A stretch of 58,649 nt of DNA from Chloroflexota bacterium. GTDB taxonomy: Bacteria; Chloroflexota; UBA6077; JACCZL01. Positions 33,130 through 41,597 of this stretch are shown piece by piece. The notes beneath the pieces were generated by a model. It was not told where the DNA came from. It made no database searches and saw only the letters and a program-made list of their open reading frames with translations. The stretch covers positions 1-58,649 of the forward strand of contig JAUJPG010000029.1 in NCBI GenBank assembly GCA_030447245.1, in the 5' to 3' direction. The translations under genes were made by a program, and so were the position numbers. Position 1 is the stretch's first letter, and each line of letters opens with the position of its first letter.

Positions 33130-34869
33130 GTGGCTCAGGGACGCAGGACGAACGCCGAAGCAGGTGATCGCTTGTCATCCACTCTCGGTCCGCCATCCTC
33201 GAACCCGGACTCGGGCTGGTTGCATTCTTCGCCCCGTCAGCCGCGACGCGCTTTTCTTCAAGGGATGATAGCGGCGATCGTCGCAACCGCCAGTGCCGCG
33301 ACGACTGGGGCTTGTCGGCCCGCGAGCAACGGCTCGACCGCGCCGCGAGCCGATAGCATGGTCGAGATGGGCGCGGTCGAATCGACTCCGCCGCCCGCGG
33401 CGCGGCGCACCTCCCAGGTGGCGGCCACGAGGTCCGGTGGCTCCACCGTCTGGGGGGCGTCCGCGGCGCCGATCAGCTTAGACCCGCACGCGTCGACCTC
33501 CGAGGCAGCGCTCCTGGTCTGGGGAGACCTCGTCTACCAGGGCTTGACGATGTTCGACCAGAACTTCAAGGTCGTGCCCGCGCTTGCCGAGTCATGGACC
33601 AATCCGGACCCGACAACCTGGCTCTTCACCCTGCGTCGCGGGGTACGTTTCCACGACAGCCAGGAGCTGCGGGCCGATGACGTCGTGTTCTGGCATCAAC
33701 GGATCACGGCTGCCGCCACGGCCGCCCCGGATCGTGCGGGGTTCGCCGCGATTGCCGCCGTCGAGCCGGTCGGTATGTACCGCGTGCGGGTCACTCTGAA
33801 TACGCCTTACGCGCCCCTGCTGACGCTCCTCGCCGGGCTGCGCGGGTCGGCAATCGTCTCGAGCCGCGCCATGCACAATTTTGACCTGGAGCGCGAAACC
33901 GCCGGAACGGGCCCGTTTCGAGTGGCCGAGTACGTCGCGGGCAGCCACGTAACCTATACCCGCCATGGCGAGTACTGGGAACGCGATCTACCGTACCTGC
34001 AGACGGTCACGCTCAAGCTGGTTTCTGACGCCGTCGACCTTGTCGACGAGCTGCGCTCCGGGCGAGTCCGGCACGCCTCTATTGGTCCGGATCAGGCGCG
34101 GGAGTTGGCGGACGCGCGCGACGTCCGAGTGCTCGAAGCACCCGGCGCCCGCCAATGGGTCCACCACGTGAACGTCGGACGACCACCGTTCGACGACGTC
34201 CGGGTCCGACGAGCCGTAGCACTTGCGCTCGATCGACGTGCCGCTTACGAGCGTGTCTTTGGCGGACGGGCGGTCCTGACCGGCCCGATCCCGCCAGGTC
34301 TAACCAGCTGGGCGACGCCCTCGGAACGGCTTCCATACCGGCACGACCTCGGCGCGGCCCGACTGCTTCTAGCAGAGGCGGGGCTGCCGGAGGGGTTCGA
34401 CACGGTTGTCGTCACGGCCGACGAACCGCGATCGCTCGGCCTTTCGACCATCCTGGCCGAGCAGCTGCGTGGCATCGGCGTCCGTGCGCAGGTCCACCGC
34501 GTCAACCGCGGCTCCCTGCTCCAACTCATGCAGGCGCGCGACTATGACATTGTGGCCGACGAAAACGGCTTTTCTCCTGATCCGGATGGTTACTTGACAC
34601 CCACGTACGCCCGCGATGGCGCCCGCAACCTGTCGCGGTGGGGCAGCGAACGATTCGACCAGCTCCTTCAGGCCGCGCGGACGACGATCGAGCCGCCCAC
34701 GCGGCAACGACTGTACGAGGAAGCACAAAGGACGCTGCTCGACGAGGCACCTTCCATCTGGTGGTGCGCCGAGAACCAGCTTGAGGCCCTCCACCACAGC
34801 CAGAAGGGCTACCATCAGTCGTACACGGGACGCTCGACGTTCCTCAAGACGACCTGGGTCGAAAACTGA
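33130..34869 (+). CDS. ABC peptide/opine-type substrate-binding lipoprotein (SBP family 5)
   Basis: 579 residues. A long N-terminal leader contains twin arginines in RQPRRAFLQG followed by a hydrophobic stretch and lipobox TGAC, suggesting a Tat-exported lipoprotein. The mature part has the family 5 pattern: LDPHASTSEAALLVWGDLVYQGLT, LAESWTNPDPTTWLFTLRRGVRFHD, RETAGTGPFRV, FDDVRVRRAVALALDRRAAYERVFGG. Such proteins bind oligopeptides, nickel or other small ligands. GTG start at 33130 has no ribosome site and may not be the true start. No permease or ATPase of this family lies nearby; glpD precedes it and an aldolase gene follows by 48 bases. Confidence 0.88.
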   Translation: MAQGRRTNAEAGDRLSSTLGPPSSNPDSGWLHSSPRQPRRAFLQGMIAAIVATASAATTGACRPASNGSTAPRADSMVEMGAVESTPPPAARRTSQVAATRSGGSTVWGASAAPISLDPHASTSEAALLVWGDLVYQGLTMFDQNFKVVPALAESWTNPDPTTWLFTLRRGVRFHDSQELRADDVVFWHQRITAAATAAPDRAGFAAIAAVEPVGMYRVRVTLNTPYAPLLTLLAGLRGSAIVSSRAMHNFDLERETAGTGPFRVAEYVAGSHVTYTRHGEYWERDLPYLQTVTLKLVSDAVDLVDELRSGRVRHASIGPDQARELADARDVRVLEAPGARQWVHHVNVGRPPFDDVRVRRAVALALDRRAAYERVFGGRAVLTGPIPPGLTSWATPSERLPYRHDLGAARLLLAEAGLPEGFDTVVVTADEPRSLGLSTILAEQLRGIGVRAQVHRVNRGSLLQLMQARDYDIVADENGFSPDPDGYLTPTYARDGARNLSRWGSERFDQLLQAARTTIEPPTRQRLYEEAQRTLLDEAPSIWWCAENQLEALHHSQKGYHQSYTGRSTFLKTTWVEN

Positions 34870-34917
34870 CGCCGGGCGAGCCGCCCGCTGTACGCGGAGG
34901 ATCGAAGGAGGAGGCCG

Positions 34918-35682
34918 ATGCTGGGCGAGAACAAGGCGAAGGCCAGATTAGGCGGGGGTAGCACCGTCGTCGGCTGTATGATGATGTTCGTCCACCCACA
35001 GGTCGTCGAGCATCTCGGTCGCGCTGGCCTGGATTGGGTGCTGTTCGATGGTGAACACGGGCCGGTCTCTCCCGAGTCGATCGAAATCGGGGTGCTCGCC
35101 GCCGAGCACGTTGGCGTGACCCCGTTAGCACGGGTGCCAGTGAACCGGCCCGAGGTGATCCTGCGCTTCATGGATACCGGCATCGCGGGTGTCCTGGTGC
35201 CTCATGTCGACACCGCCGATGATGCTCGGCGCGCCGTGGCGGCGGTCAAGTACCATCCATTGGGCGAGCGTGGGCTGGCCGGTGCGCGGGCATCGGGCTA
35301 CGGCGCTATGTCCCAGCCTGAGTTCGTCGAATACTCGAACGCGCAGACGATGGTCCTGGCGATGATCGAGAGCGTCGCGGCCGTCGAGAACATTGAGGCA
35401 ATCGCGGAAGTTGAGGGGATCGACGTTCTGAACGTCGGCACGTCCGATCTGTCGCAGTCGATGGGCCGGCCGGGGAAGAAGGACGATCCAGAGCTCGTTG
35501 ACATGATTCGTCGAGTGCTGCAGGTCGGTGAGGCGACCGGCAAGGCCGTCGCCGTGGGTGGCGTGCCCTCGACCGAATGGGAGCGTTGGCGACGCGAAGG
35601 CACTCGCTGGTTCGGCACGAGTGTTGCCGAGCTGCTGCTCAGCGGAGGCCGACGCACCGTGGCCGCGGTGCGCGAGGGCTAG
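34918..35682 (+). CDS. HpcH/HpaI family aldolase, second copy
   Basis: 254 residues, same family as the protein at 827 but clearly divergent. Motifs: GLDWVLFDGEHGPVSPESIE near 39, PLARVPVNRPEVILRFMDTGIAGVLVPHVDT near 68, YHPLGERGLAGARASGYG near 111, MIESVAAVENIE near 147 and LNVGTSDLSQSMG near 171. ATG 34918 follows GGAGGAGG closely. Metal-dependent cleavage of a 2-oxo acid to pyruvate plus an aldehyde is the family reaction; the substrate is unknown. Appears to be transcribed with glpD and the binding protein. Confidence 0.88.
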   Translation: MLGENKAKARLGGGSTVVGCMMMFVHPQVVEHLGRAGLDWVLFDGEHGPVSPESIEIGVLAAEHVGVTPLARVPVNRPEVILRFMDTGIAGVLVPHVDTADDARRAVAAVKYHPLGERGLAGARASGYGAMSQPEFVEYSNAQTMVLAMIESVAAVENIEAIAEVEGIDVLNVGTSDLSQSMGRPGKKDDPELVDMIRRVLQVGEATGKAVAVGGVPSTEWERWRREGTRWFGTSVAELLLSGGRRTVAAVREG

Positions 35683-35830
35683 CCCGCCGACGCATGCGAG
35701 TGGCATCCTGCCGGTACCCGCCTCTTCCCGAAGCGAGTTCACGGGCCTGGGCAGGGCCGTGAACGCTCTTCTCCGGAACCCGTTCGTGCATGCGATACAC
35801 CCGAGCACCAAGCGTCAAAGGGGGACCCCG

Positions 35831-36244
35831 ATGATCGAGAAAAAGGCGACCGCGGATCGCATCAGCCAGATGCTCGATGCCTCGTCCTGGGACTACACTC
35901 GAGACGAGGACGATCCCAACTTGTTCACGCTCGAGTTCGAGACGAGCGTCCGACCCGACCTGCGGATCAGCGTCATCACCGGTGACGAGTGGGTCTACGT
36001 CTCGCACATCTTTGGCCGCAACCCCTCCGAGAACCAGGCCCAGATACACCGGCGCCTTCTCGAGATCAACTGGATCTTGAACGGCTGCAAGTTCGCCGTC
36101 GACGAGGAAGGCGACGTGATTCTGCTCGACGAGCAGCTCGCTGACGACCTGGATCAATTAGAGCTGCAAGCCGCCGTCGAGGCAATTGCATCGGCCAGCG
36201 AACAGTACTATGACGAGCTAAAGCAGCTCGGCATTCGCGCCTAA
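35831..36244 (+). CDS. YbjN-domain protein
   Basis: 137 residues, a type III secretion chaperone-like (YbjN/DUF1790) fold is suggested by WDYTRDEDDPNLFTLEFET, the beta strands RISVITGDEWVYVSHIFG and the helix NQAQIHRRLLEINWILNGCKFAVDEEGDVILLDE. YbjN-like proteins are poorly understood regulators or chaperones. ATG 35831 lies after AGGGGGA with a short spacer. It is separated from the aldolase by 148 bases, so it may have its own promoter. Confidence 0.72.
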   Translation: MIEKKATADRISQMLDASSWDYTRDEDDPNLFTLEFETSVRPDLRISVITGDEWVYVSHIFGRNPSENQAQIHRRLLEINWILNGCKFAVDEEGDVILLDEQLADDLDQLELQAAVEAIASASEQYYDELKQLGIRA

Positions 36245-36307
36245 TCGCAGTTCGGGAGCGGCTGGCAGGCTCCGCTTCGACCCGGCCACTTGGCTGTCGC
36301 GGAGAGA

Positions 36308-37297
36308 CTAGCTACCAGAGCTATCCTTCGGCTGTCGAGTAGCTATGAAGAGTCCGCCGAGGATTAGGGCCCCGCCCAGGACCTGGAGCGGTCCAAGACG
36401 CTCATCTAGCAAGGGCCACGCGGTGACCGCCCCGGCAATCGGCCCGAGGTAACCGAACGTAGAAGCGCGCGCCGCGCCGATTCGGCGTACCCCTTCATTC
36501 CATAGGAGATACGCTAGACAGGAGGAGACCACGAGCTGATAGCCGATCGCGAGCCACGTCACCGGTCGCACCTCGGTCCACGGCATTCGTGGGGTCTCGA
36601 GCAGGGCGAACGGGATCAGAAGGCCGGCTCCGAGAAAGACGGACCAGGCGCTGGTCTGGGCAAGGGTCAAGCGCCCACGGGTAGAGCGGACCGCCACCGA
36701 GTAGGCGCCCCAGGCGATCGCCGCGCCGAGCATCAGCGCGTCGCCGAAGAGCCGCTCCCAGGCTTCGCCGCTTCCCCACGCAGAAGGCCCGCCCAGTACG
36801 AGCGCAACCAATCCAACGAGGGAGACCCCAGCGCCGATCAGTCGGCGGAGTGTCAGGGGCTCGCCGAGCAGGGGCGCAGCAAGCAAGATCGTCGTCAGAG
36901 GAGCGATGCCCTGGATCAGCACTCCTTCGGCAGCCCCGGTCCACTGCAAGCCCGCCGTGTAGAGGCCGCCGAAGAGGGTCACCCCGAGCAGACCGAGACC
37001 GAGCAACAACAGCCAGTCTCCGGACCGTGGCAGTGGGCGGGCCTCGCCGCGACAGCTCAAGACGATGAGCAGCAACAGGGAGCCAAGCCCGAATCGCAGG
37101 CACGCCGCCGTCATCGGCGCGAGGTCCTGCACCGTGAGCTTGACTGTGGGCCCGGATACCCCCCAGCCTACCGCCGCGACCGTGAGCATCAGGTAGGTCA
37201 TGAGGCGCCGCCCCTCGAGCCGCGCCGAGGAACGCCCGTCGCTGTCCCGAAGGTCGTTGACCTCTGCGTCGCTCGCCGCGCCCGGCCGCTCAATCAT
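36308..37297 (-). CDS. DMT superfamily (EamA) permease
   Basis: 329 residues, about ten hydrophobic segments in two EamA repeats. Features: VGWGVSGPTVKLTVQDLAPMTAACLRFGLGSLLLL in the first repeat, GVSLVGLVALVLGG between, and GEAWERLFGDALMLGAAIAWGAYSVAVRS, FGYLGPIAGAVTAWPLLDERLGPLQVLGGALILGG in the second. Exporter or importer of small metabolites; substrate not predictable. ATG 37297 is chosen because AGGGG lies about six bases upstream; a GTG two codons earlier is the other option. Divergent from the heat-shock operon. Confidence 0.9.
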   Translation of the reverse strand: MIERPGAASDAEVNDLRDSDGRSSARLEGRRLMTYLMLTVAAVGWGVSGPTVKLTVQDLAPMTAACLRFGLGSLLLLIVLSCRGEARPLPRSGDWLLLLGLGLLGVTLFGGLYTAGLQWTGAAEGVLIQGIAPLTTILLAAPLLGEPLTLRRLIGAGVSLVGLVALVLGGPSAWGSGEAWERLFGDALMLGAAIAWGAYSVAVRSTRGRLTLAQTSAWSVFLGAGLLIPFALLETPRMPWTEVRPVTWLAIGYQLVVSSCLAYLLWNEGVRRIGAARASTFGYLGPIAGAVTAWPLLDERLGPLQVLGGALILGGLFIATRQPKDSSGS

Positions 37298-37389
37298 CGG
37301 CACCCCTACCGGAGGGTACTTCGTTCTGGCCTAACGCGCGACTGTGTGGCACGATGCTATGCCGCCACCACGCTGTGTCCCCGGGATGG

Positions 37390-37419
37390 TTGACACCATC
37401 CGGGCCACGGTGCTATAGC
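37390..37419 (+). promoter_or_regulatory. Sigma-70-type promoter of the heat-shock operon
   Basis: TTGACA (37390-37395), 18-base spacer, TATAGC (37414-37419) preceded by TGC, giving both a -35 and an extended -10. The TTGACA lies in the loop of an imperfect inverted repeat (CCGGGATGG 37381-37389 and CCATCCGGG 37396-37404), a possible second operator. Confidence 0.72.
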
Positions 37420-37434
37420 TACCATCAGTACCCG

Positions 37435-37461
37435 CTGGCACTCAAGTGCGAAGAGTGCTAG
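37435..37461 (+). promoter_or_regulatory. CIRCE operator (HrcA binding site)
   Basis: CTGGCACTC, nine bases, GAGTGCTAG: a 9-9-9 inverted repeat with a single G-T mismatch, matching the CIRCE consensus TTAGCACTC-N9-GAGTGCTAA. It lies 16 bases after the -10 and before hrcA, so HrcA would repress its own operon. Confidence 0.9.
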
Positions 37462-37502
37462 TGGACCGGTGGACCGGCGGGCGAGCGCCGGGGAGGTCGA
37501 CG

Positions 37503-38582
37503 GTGGAGCTTACCGCGCGTCGTCAACGGCTCCTGAAGCACGTCGTCGAGGAGTACGTCAAATCCGCCGTGCCCGTCTCGTCCGAGGTCATCGTGCGGCG
37601 GTACGAGACCGACGTGTCCTCGGCGACGGTGCGCAATGAACTGGCACAGCTCGAGGAGCTAGGCCTGATCTCCCATCCTCACACCTCCGCGGGGCGCGTG
37701 CCGACCGATCCGGGCTACCGGTTCTTCGTTGAGCATCTGATGGACGCCGAGAGCCCGTCACCTGGCGAGCAGCGCACGATCCGCCACCAGTTCCACCAGG
37801 TTGAGCCCGATGTCGATCGTTGGGCCCACCTCGCCTCGTCGGTGCTGTCGAACGCCGTCCAGAATGCCGCGGTGGTCACGCCGCTCACGTCGTCAAGAGC
37901 GCGGTCCAGGCGCGTCGCTCTGCTCGGCGTGCATGACACGGTGGCGCTGGTCACGGTCCTGCTCCATTCGGGGGCCGTCCGCCAACAGATACTCCACCTG
38001 GACGATTCGGCAGGGCGAGACGAATTGGACCGCATCGGCAACAAGCTGACGGCTGTGCTTGACAGCCAAACGGCGGAGGGCGTCGCCCGGACTGCCGACG
38101 GGCTGAGCGGCGCAGAACGTGCGGTCGCGGCGGCCGTCGCGCGGATCCTGGAACAGGCAGACCAGCAGGCCTTTGAAGAGGTCTATTACGAGGGCGTCGG
38201 CCATGTGCTGAGCCAGCCCGAGTTCACCTATAGCCACAAGGCCGTCCCGCTGATCCAGGCGCTGGAACGTGGGCCAATGGTCGGCCAGTTACTGTCGCAG
38301 GCGTTCGACGCAAGCGGCGTCCACGTGGTCATTGGCACCGAGCACCCGTTGGAGCAGATGCGGGAGACCAGCGCCGTCCTGGCGCGCTATGGTCACGGCG
38401 ACGACATCCAGGGGGTGCTCTGCGTGCTTGGCCCGACGCGGATGCCATACGGGCGGGCCGTCGCGATGGTCCGCTTCATCGCCCACGTGCTGGACCTGCT
38501 CGTCGCCGCCTCAGTGGCTGACGGTGACCCAGCCTATCATGTTGACCACAAAGTGGGAACTGCAGATGCCTCGACGAACTAA
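37503..38582 (+). CDS. hrcA: Heat-inducible transcription repressor HrcA
   Basis: 359 residues. N-terminal winged-helix: LTARRQRLLKHVVEEYVKSAVPVSSEVIVRRYETDVSSATVRNELAQLEELGLISHPHTSAGRVPTDPGYRFFVEHL. A GAF-like dimerisation region follows (about 100-330) with VHVVIGTEHPLEQMRETSAVLARYG and GVLCVLGPTRMPYGRAVAMVRF. The GTG at 37503 follows GGGGAGG with a 6-base spacer; an upstream GTG lies inside the CIRCE element and is unlikely. Overlaps grpE by 17 bases. Confidence 0.95.
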   Translation: MELTARRQRLLKHVVEEYVKSAVPVSSEVIVRRYETDVSSATVRNELAQLEELGLISHPHTSAGRVPTDPGYRFFVEHLMDAESPSPGEQRTIRHQFHQVEPDVDRWAHLASSVLSNAVQNAAVVTPLTSSRARSRRVALLGVHDTVALVTVLLHSGAVRQQILHLDDSAGRDELDRIGNKLTAVLDSQTAEGVARTADGLSGAERAVAAAVARILEQADQQAFEEVYYEGVGHVLSQPEFTYSHKAVPLIQALERGPMVGQLLSQAFDASGVHVVIGTEHPLEQMRETSAVLARYGHGDDIQGVLCVLGPTRMPYGRAVAMVRFIAHVLDLLVAASVADGDPAYHVDHKVGTADASTN

Positions 38583-39240
38583 GCGTGCGGCCGAGTCCGA
38601 ACCGGACCCTGAACATACCGAAGCTGCCGAAAGCACCGCCCAGAGCGCTCCGTCCGACCCGGCGAGTGCCGCGGAGACGTCATCCGACCAGGCCGAGCCC
38701 GCCGTCGCGTTGGAGCGGGTTCGGGCCGAGCTAGCTGAAGCGCGCGAGCAGGCCGAACGCTATCACAGCAACTGGCAGCGATCGGCTGCCGACTTCCAGA
38801 ACTGGAAGCGTCGCGCCGATCAAGAGAAGGATGATGCCCGACGACTGGGTGAGGCGGCGCTCACGGCCGACCTGCTTCGTGTCGTGGACGACTTCGAGCG
38901 CGCCTTCCAGGTGCTACCAGCGGAGCTACGGACGTTGACCTGGATCGAAGGCGTCGCCTTGATCGGCCAGAAGCTACTGACGGTCCTCCACGCGCGAGGG
39001 CTGGAGCCGATCGAAGCCGAGGGCCAGGAGTTCGATCCGCATCTGCACGAGGCCGTCATGCGCGAGGACGATGCCGAGGCAAGCGAGCAGACGGCGGTTG
39101 TGGCTGAGCTTCAGCGCGGCTACCGTTTCGCGGGCCGCGTGCTGCGGCCGACCCTGGTCAAGGTCGGAAAGCCCAGGCCTGTCGCGGATTCTCTGGACTC
39201 AGCGGCCGGCGAGCCGCTCGGCGCCGACGCATCGGTCTGA
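38566..39240 (+). CDS. grpE: Nucleotide exchange factor GrpE
   Basis: 224 residues. An acidic, disordered N-terminal tail (about 1-50) precedes a coiled-coil (ALERVRAELAEAREQAERYHSNWQRSAADFQNWKRRADQEKDDARR) and the four-helix/beta-wing part: LLRVVDDFERAF near 104, FDPHLHEAVMREDD near 160 and LQRGYRFAGRVLRPTLVKVGKP near 186. Exchanges nucleotide on DnaK. The gene order here lacks dnaK between grpE and dnaJ. ATG 38566 has only a weak ribosome site, consistent with coupling to hrcA. Confidence 0.95.
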   Translation: MPRRTKRAAESEPDPEHTEAAESTAQSAPSDPASAAETSSDQAEPAVALERVRAELAEAREQAERYHSNWQRSAADFQNWKRRADQEKDDARRLGEAALTADLLRVVDDFERAFQVLPAELRTLTWIEGVALIGQKLLTVLHARGLEPIEAEGQEFDPHLHEAVMREDDAEASEQTAVVAELQRGYRFAGRVLRPTLVKVGKPRPVADSLDSAAGEPLGADASV

Positions 39241-39264
39241 TGCCGGCGCCCACGGCGGCCCCTG

Positions 39265-39273
39265 TGGCATAAT
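39265..39273 (+). promoter_or_regulatory. Extended -10 element ahead of dnaJ
   Basis: TGGCATAAT lies 80 bases before the dnaJ ATG in the 112-base grpE-dnaJ gap, so dnaJ may also be transcribed separately. No second CIRCE is seen here. Confidence 0.35.
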
Positions 39274-39352
39274 CGAACGGGTTCGGCGCGCTCCAGAGTG
39301 AGCGCGTACGCGGAAGCAGGCAGGCACGCGGAGAGGTTTTCAGACGAGGTCT

Positions 39353-40471
39353 ATGGCCATCACCAAACGCGACTACTACGAAGTACTCGGCACGCAGCGC
39401 CATGCTAGCCAGGACGACATCAGGAAGGCGTACCGCAAGCTGGCGTTCGAGTTTCATCCTGACCGCAATTCGGACGCGGGCGCGGCCGAGCGATTCAAGG
39501 AGGCGACCGAGGCGTACGAAGTTCTCGCGGACGAAGAGAAACGCAGCCTGTACGACCGGTACGGGCACGTCGCCAGCGAGCGTGGCTTCGGCAATGGCGG
39601 ATTCAGCGGCTTCGGAATCGAGGACATCTTCGAGAGCTTCTTTGGGACCGCCGCGGCGGGGCAAGGACGTCGAAGTCGAATCCAGCGTGGGGCAGATCTC
39701 CGTACGGATGTCACGCTCACGCTCGAAGAGGCGGTTTTCGGAGTCGAGAAGGAGATCTCGTACCCGCGCCACGAGATGTGCGAGCACTGCACTGGCAAGG
39801 GTGTCGAGCCGGGCAGCGAGCCGATCGTCTGCCAGCGTTGCAACGGGACCGGCGAGCTCCGCAGGGCGCAACAGTCCATCTTCGGGCAGATGGTCAATGT
39901 CAGCATGTGCGAGCGCTGCCGCGGCGAGGGGCAGTTGATTCGGGATCCCTGCAAGGCGTGCAAGGGCCAGAGCACCGTACGAACGACACGCACCCTGCGC
40001 GTCAGCATACCGCCAGGCATTGACGACAAGTCGCAGATTCGTCTGTCTGACGAGGGCGAGCCTGGGCCAAAAGGTGGTCCACCCGGGCACCTGTACCTCG
40101 TGATTCACGTTCAGCCGCACCGCTACTTCCGCCGGCAGGGCAGCGACCTTGTCGTCGAGCTGCCGATCAACGTTGCTCAGGCGGCGCTCGGAGACGAGCT
40201 GGAGATCGAGTCACTCGACGGCCCGGTGCAGATCAAGGTGCCTAGCGGCACCCAGAGCGGCAAAGTCATCCGAGTGCGCGGAAAGGGCGTCCCGCACCTG
40301 CGGGAGCAGGGTCGCGGGGACCTGCAGGTGCGGCTTACGGTTGTCGTCCCGACGGAGCTCACCGGCGCCCAGCGTGACCTCTTCCGCAAACTGGCCGCCA
40401 CCTTTGACGGGCGCGCGGTGCCCCAGGAAAACAAGGGCTTCTTCGAGAAGGTCAAGGACTTGATCGGCTAG
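39353..40471 (+). CDS. dnaJ: Chaperone protein DnaJ
   Basis: 372 residues, full type I DnaJ. J-domain with DYYEVLGTQRHASQDDIRKAYRKLAFEFHPDRN (HPD at 35-37), Gly/Phe-rich linker (GFGNGGFSGFG), four zinc-binding repeats CEHCTGKG, CQRCNGTG, CERCRGEG and CKACKGQS (the last with Ser for the final Gly), then the C-terminal substrate domain with HLYLVIHVQPHRYFRRQGSDL and a GRAVPQENKGFFEKVKDLI tail. Co-chaperone of DnaK, which is not in this window. Confidence 0.97.
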   Translation: MAITKRDYYEVLGTQRHASQDDIRKAYRKLAFEFHPDRNSDAGAAERFKEATEAYEVLADEEKRSLYDRYGHVASERGFGNGGFSGFGIEDIFESFFGTAAAGQGRRSRIQRGADLRTDVTLTLEEAVFGVEKEISYPRHEMCEHCTGKGVEPGSEPIVCQRCNGTGELRRAQQSIFGQMVNVSMCERCRGEGQLIRDPCKACKGQSTVRTTRTLRVSIPPGIDDKSQIRLSDEGEPGPKGGPPGHLYLVIHVQPHRYFRRQGSDLVVELPINVAQAALGDELEIESLDGPVQIKVPSGTQSGKVIRVRGKGVPHLREQGRGDLQVRLTVVVPTELTGAQRDLFRKLAATFDGRAVPQENKGFFEKVKDLIG

Positions 40472-40596
40472 TTCCCGTCCCAGCGAGCACGGGCGGCGAC
40501 GAGAGGCCTGATGGGCGATCCGTGGCGCGGACCCAGGCTGGACGCCAGTCGCTCGGCTCCGGGCGAGCAGCATCGAGCAGTGGGCGCCAGGCACTG

Positions 40597-41586
40597 ATGG
40601 TCGAGGGCTGGCTGGAGCTGAGTGCCGTGGCCGAGCCTGAAGCGGCGGACGCGGTCGCCGAGGTGTTCGGTCGTTGGGGGCGTGGCGTCGCCATCGAGCA
40701 GCCGGTGCGCGATGCGCCGGCCGGAGATGGCGGTTGGGTTGACCCCAGTCGCGACGTCGTTGTCAAGACGTACCTGCCACTCGACGCGGGCGTCGACAAA
40801 CCGCGTCGCTTACTCGAGGAAGCCGTCTGGCACCTAGGGCGGCTGCGCCACGTCGAGCCACTTCAGGCGCGCACGCTCGCCGAGGAGGATTGGGCCCACG
40901 CCTGGAAGCGGTTCTTTTGGCCCCATCGAGTCGGGCGTCGGCTGGTCGTCCTCCCCTCCTGGCGCCGTCGAGCGCGCGTGCCGGACGACCTGGTGATCCG
41001 AATCGATCCGGGGATGGCCTTCGGAACCGGGCTACACCCCACGACGAGGATGTGCATGGTCCTGCTGGAGGAGCACATCCGCGTCGGAGACCGCGTCCTC
41101 GACTTCGGCTGCGGATCGGCAATTCTGTCCATCGCGGCGGTCCGCCTCGGTGCGGCATCCGTTAAGGCGGTAGACGTCGACACCGTCGCCGTGCGAGTCG
41201 CGACCGAGAACGTTCGTCGGAATCGCGTGGCCCGCCGTGTGACGGTTTGCCAGGGCACAGTGGACGCGGGAATCGCGGTAACATCTGGTCGCGCCTTCGA
41301 CCTCGCCTCCGCGAACATCTCGGCGTTGGTGCTGAAGAACGCCGCGACTGGTCTCGCAGCCCTCGTGCGACCGGGTGGGGTAGCACTGTTGTCCGGCGTG
41401 CTTGACGTCGGCGCCGCCGACGTGCGGGCGGTGTACGAGGCGTCTGGCTGGCAGCACGTCGAGACCCGCGCGGAGGCTGAGTGGATCGCGATGGTAGTGA
41501 AGAGGACGGATCCCGGCGGACGTCAGCCGTCCGCCGCGACCTCCCGATCGTCAGTCGCCGAGAGTCGATCCGCGCCACCCGATTGA
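40597..41586 (+). CDS. prmA: Ribosomal protein L11 methyltransferase
   Basis: 329 residues. Class I SAM-dependent methyltransferase. N-terminal L11-recognition domain (WLELSAVAEPEAADAVAEVFGRWG) and the marker EEDWAHAWKRFFWPHRVGRRLVVLPSW near 93. SAM site DFGCGSAILSIAAVRLGAASVKAVDVD has Ala where most PrmA have Gly. IDPGMAFGTGLHPTTRMC near 142 is the family motif. ATG 40597 starts at the conserved domain; GTG 40522 would add 25 low-complexity residues. dnaJ-prmA-rsmE is a common bacterial gene order. Confidence 0.93.
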   Translation: MVEGWLELSAVAEPEAADAVAEVFGRWGRGVAIEQPVRDAPAGDGGWVDPSRDVVVKTYLPLDAGVDKPRRLLEEAVWHLGRLRHVEPLQARTLAEEDWAHAWKRFFWPHRVGRRLVVLPSWRRRARVPDDLVIRIDPGMAFGTGLHPTTRMCMVLLEEHIRVGDRVLDFGCGSAILSIAAVRLGAASVKAVDVDTVAVRVATENVRRNRVARRVTVCQGTVDAGIAVTSGRAFDLASANISALVLKNAATGLAALVRPGGVALLSGVLDVGAADVRAVYEASGWQHVETRAEAEWIAMVVKRTDPGGRQPSAATSRSSVAESRSAPPD

Positions 41587-41597
41587 TTCGGCGAGCG

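Noticed and set aside
39265..39352. A second CIRCE element before dnaJ
   Set aside because: GCGCTCCAGAGTGAGCGCG at 39287-39305 resembles an inverted repeat but lacks the GCACTC-N9-GAGTGC form.
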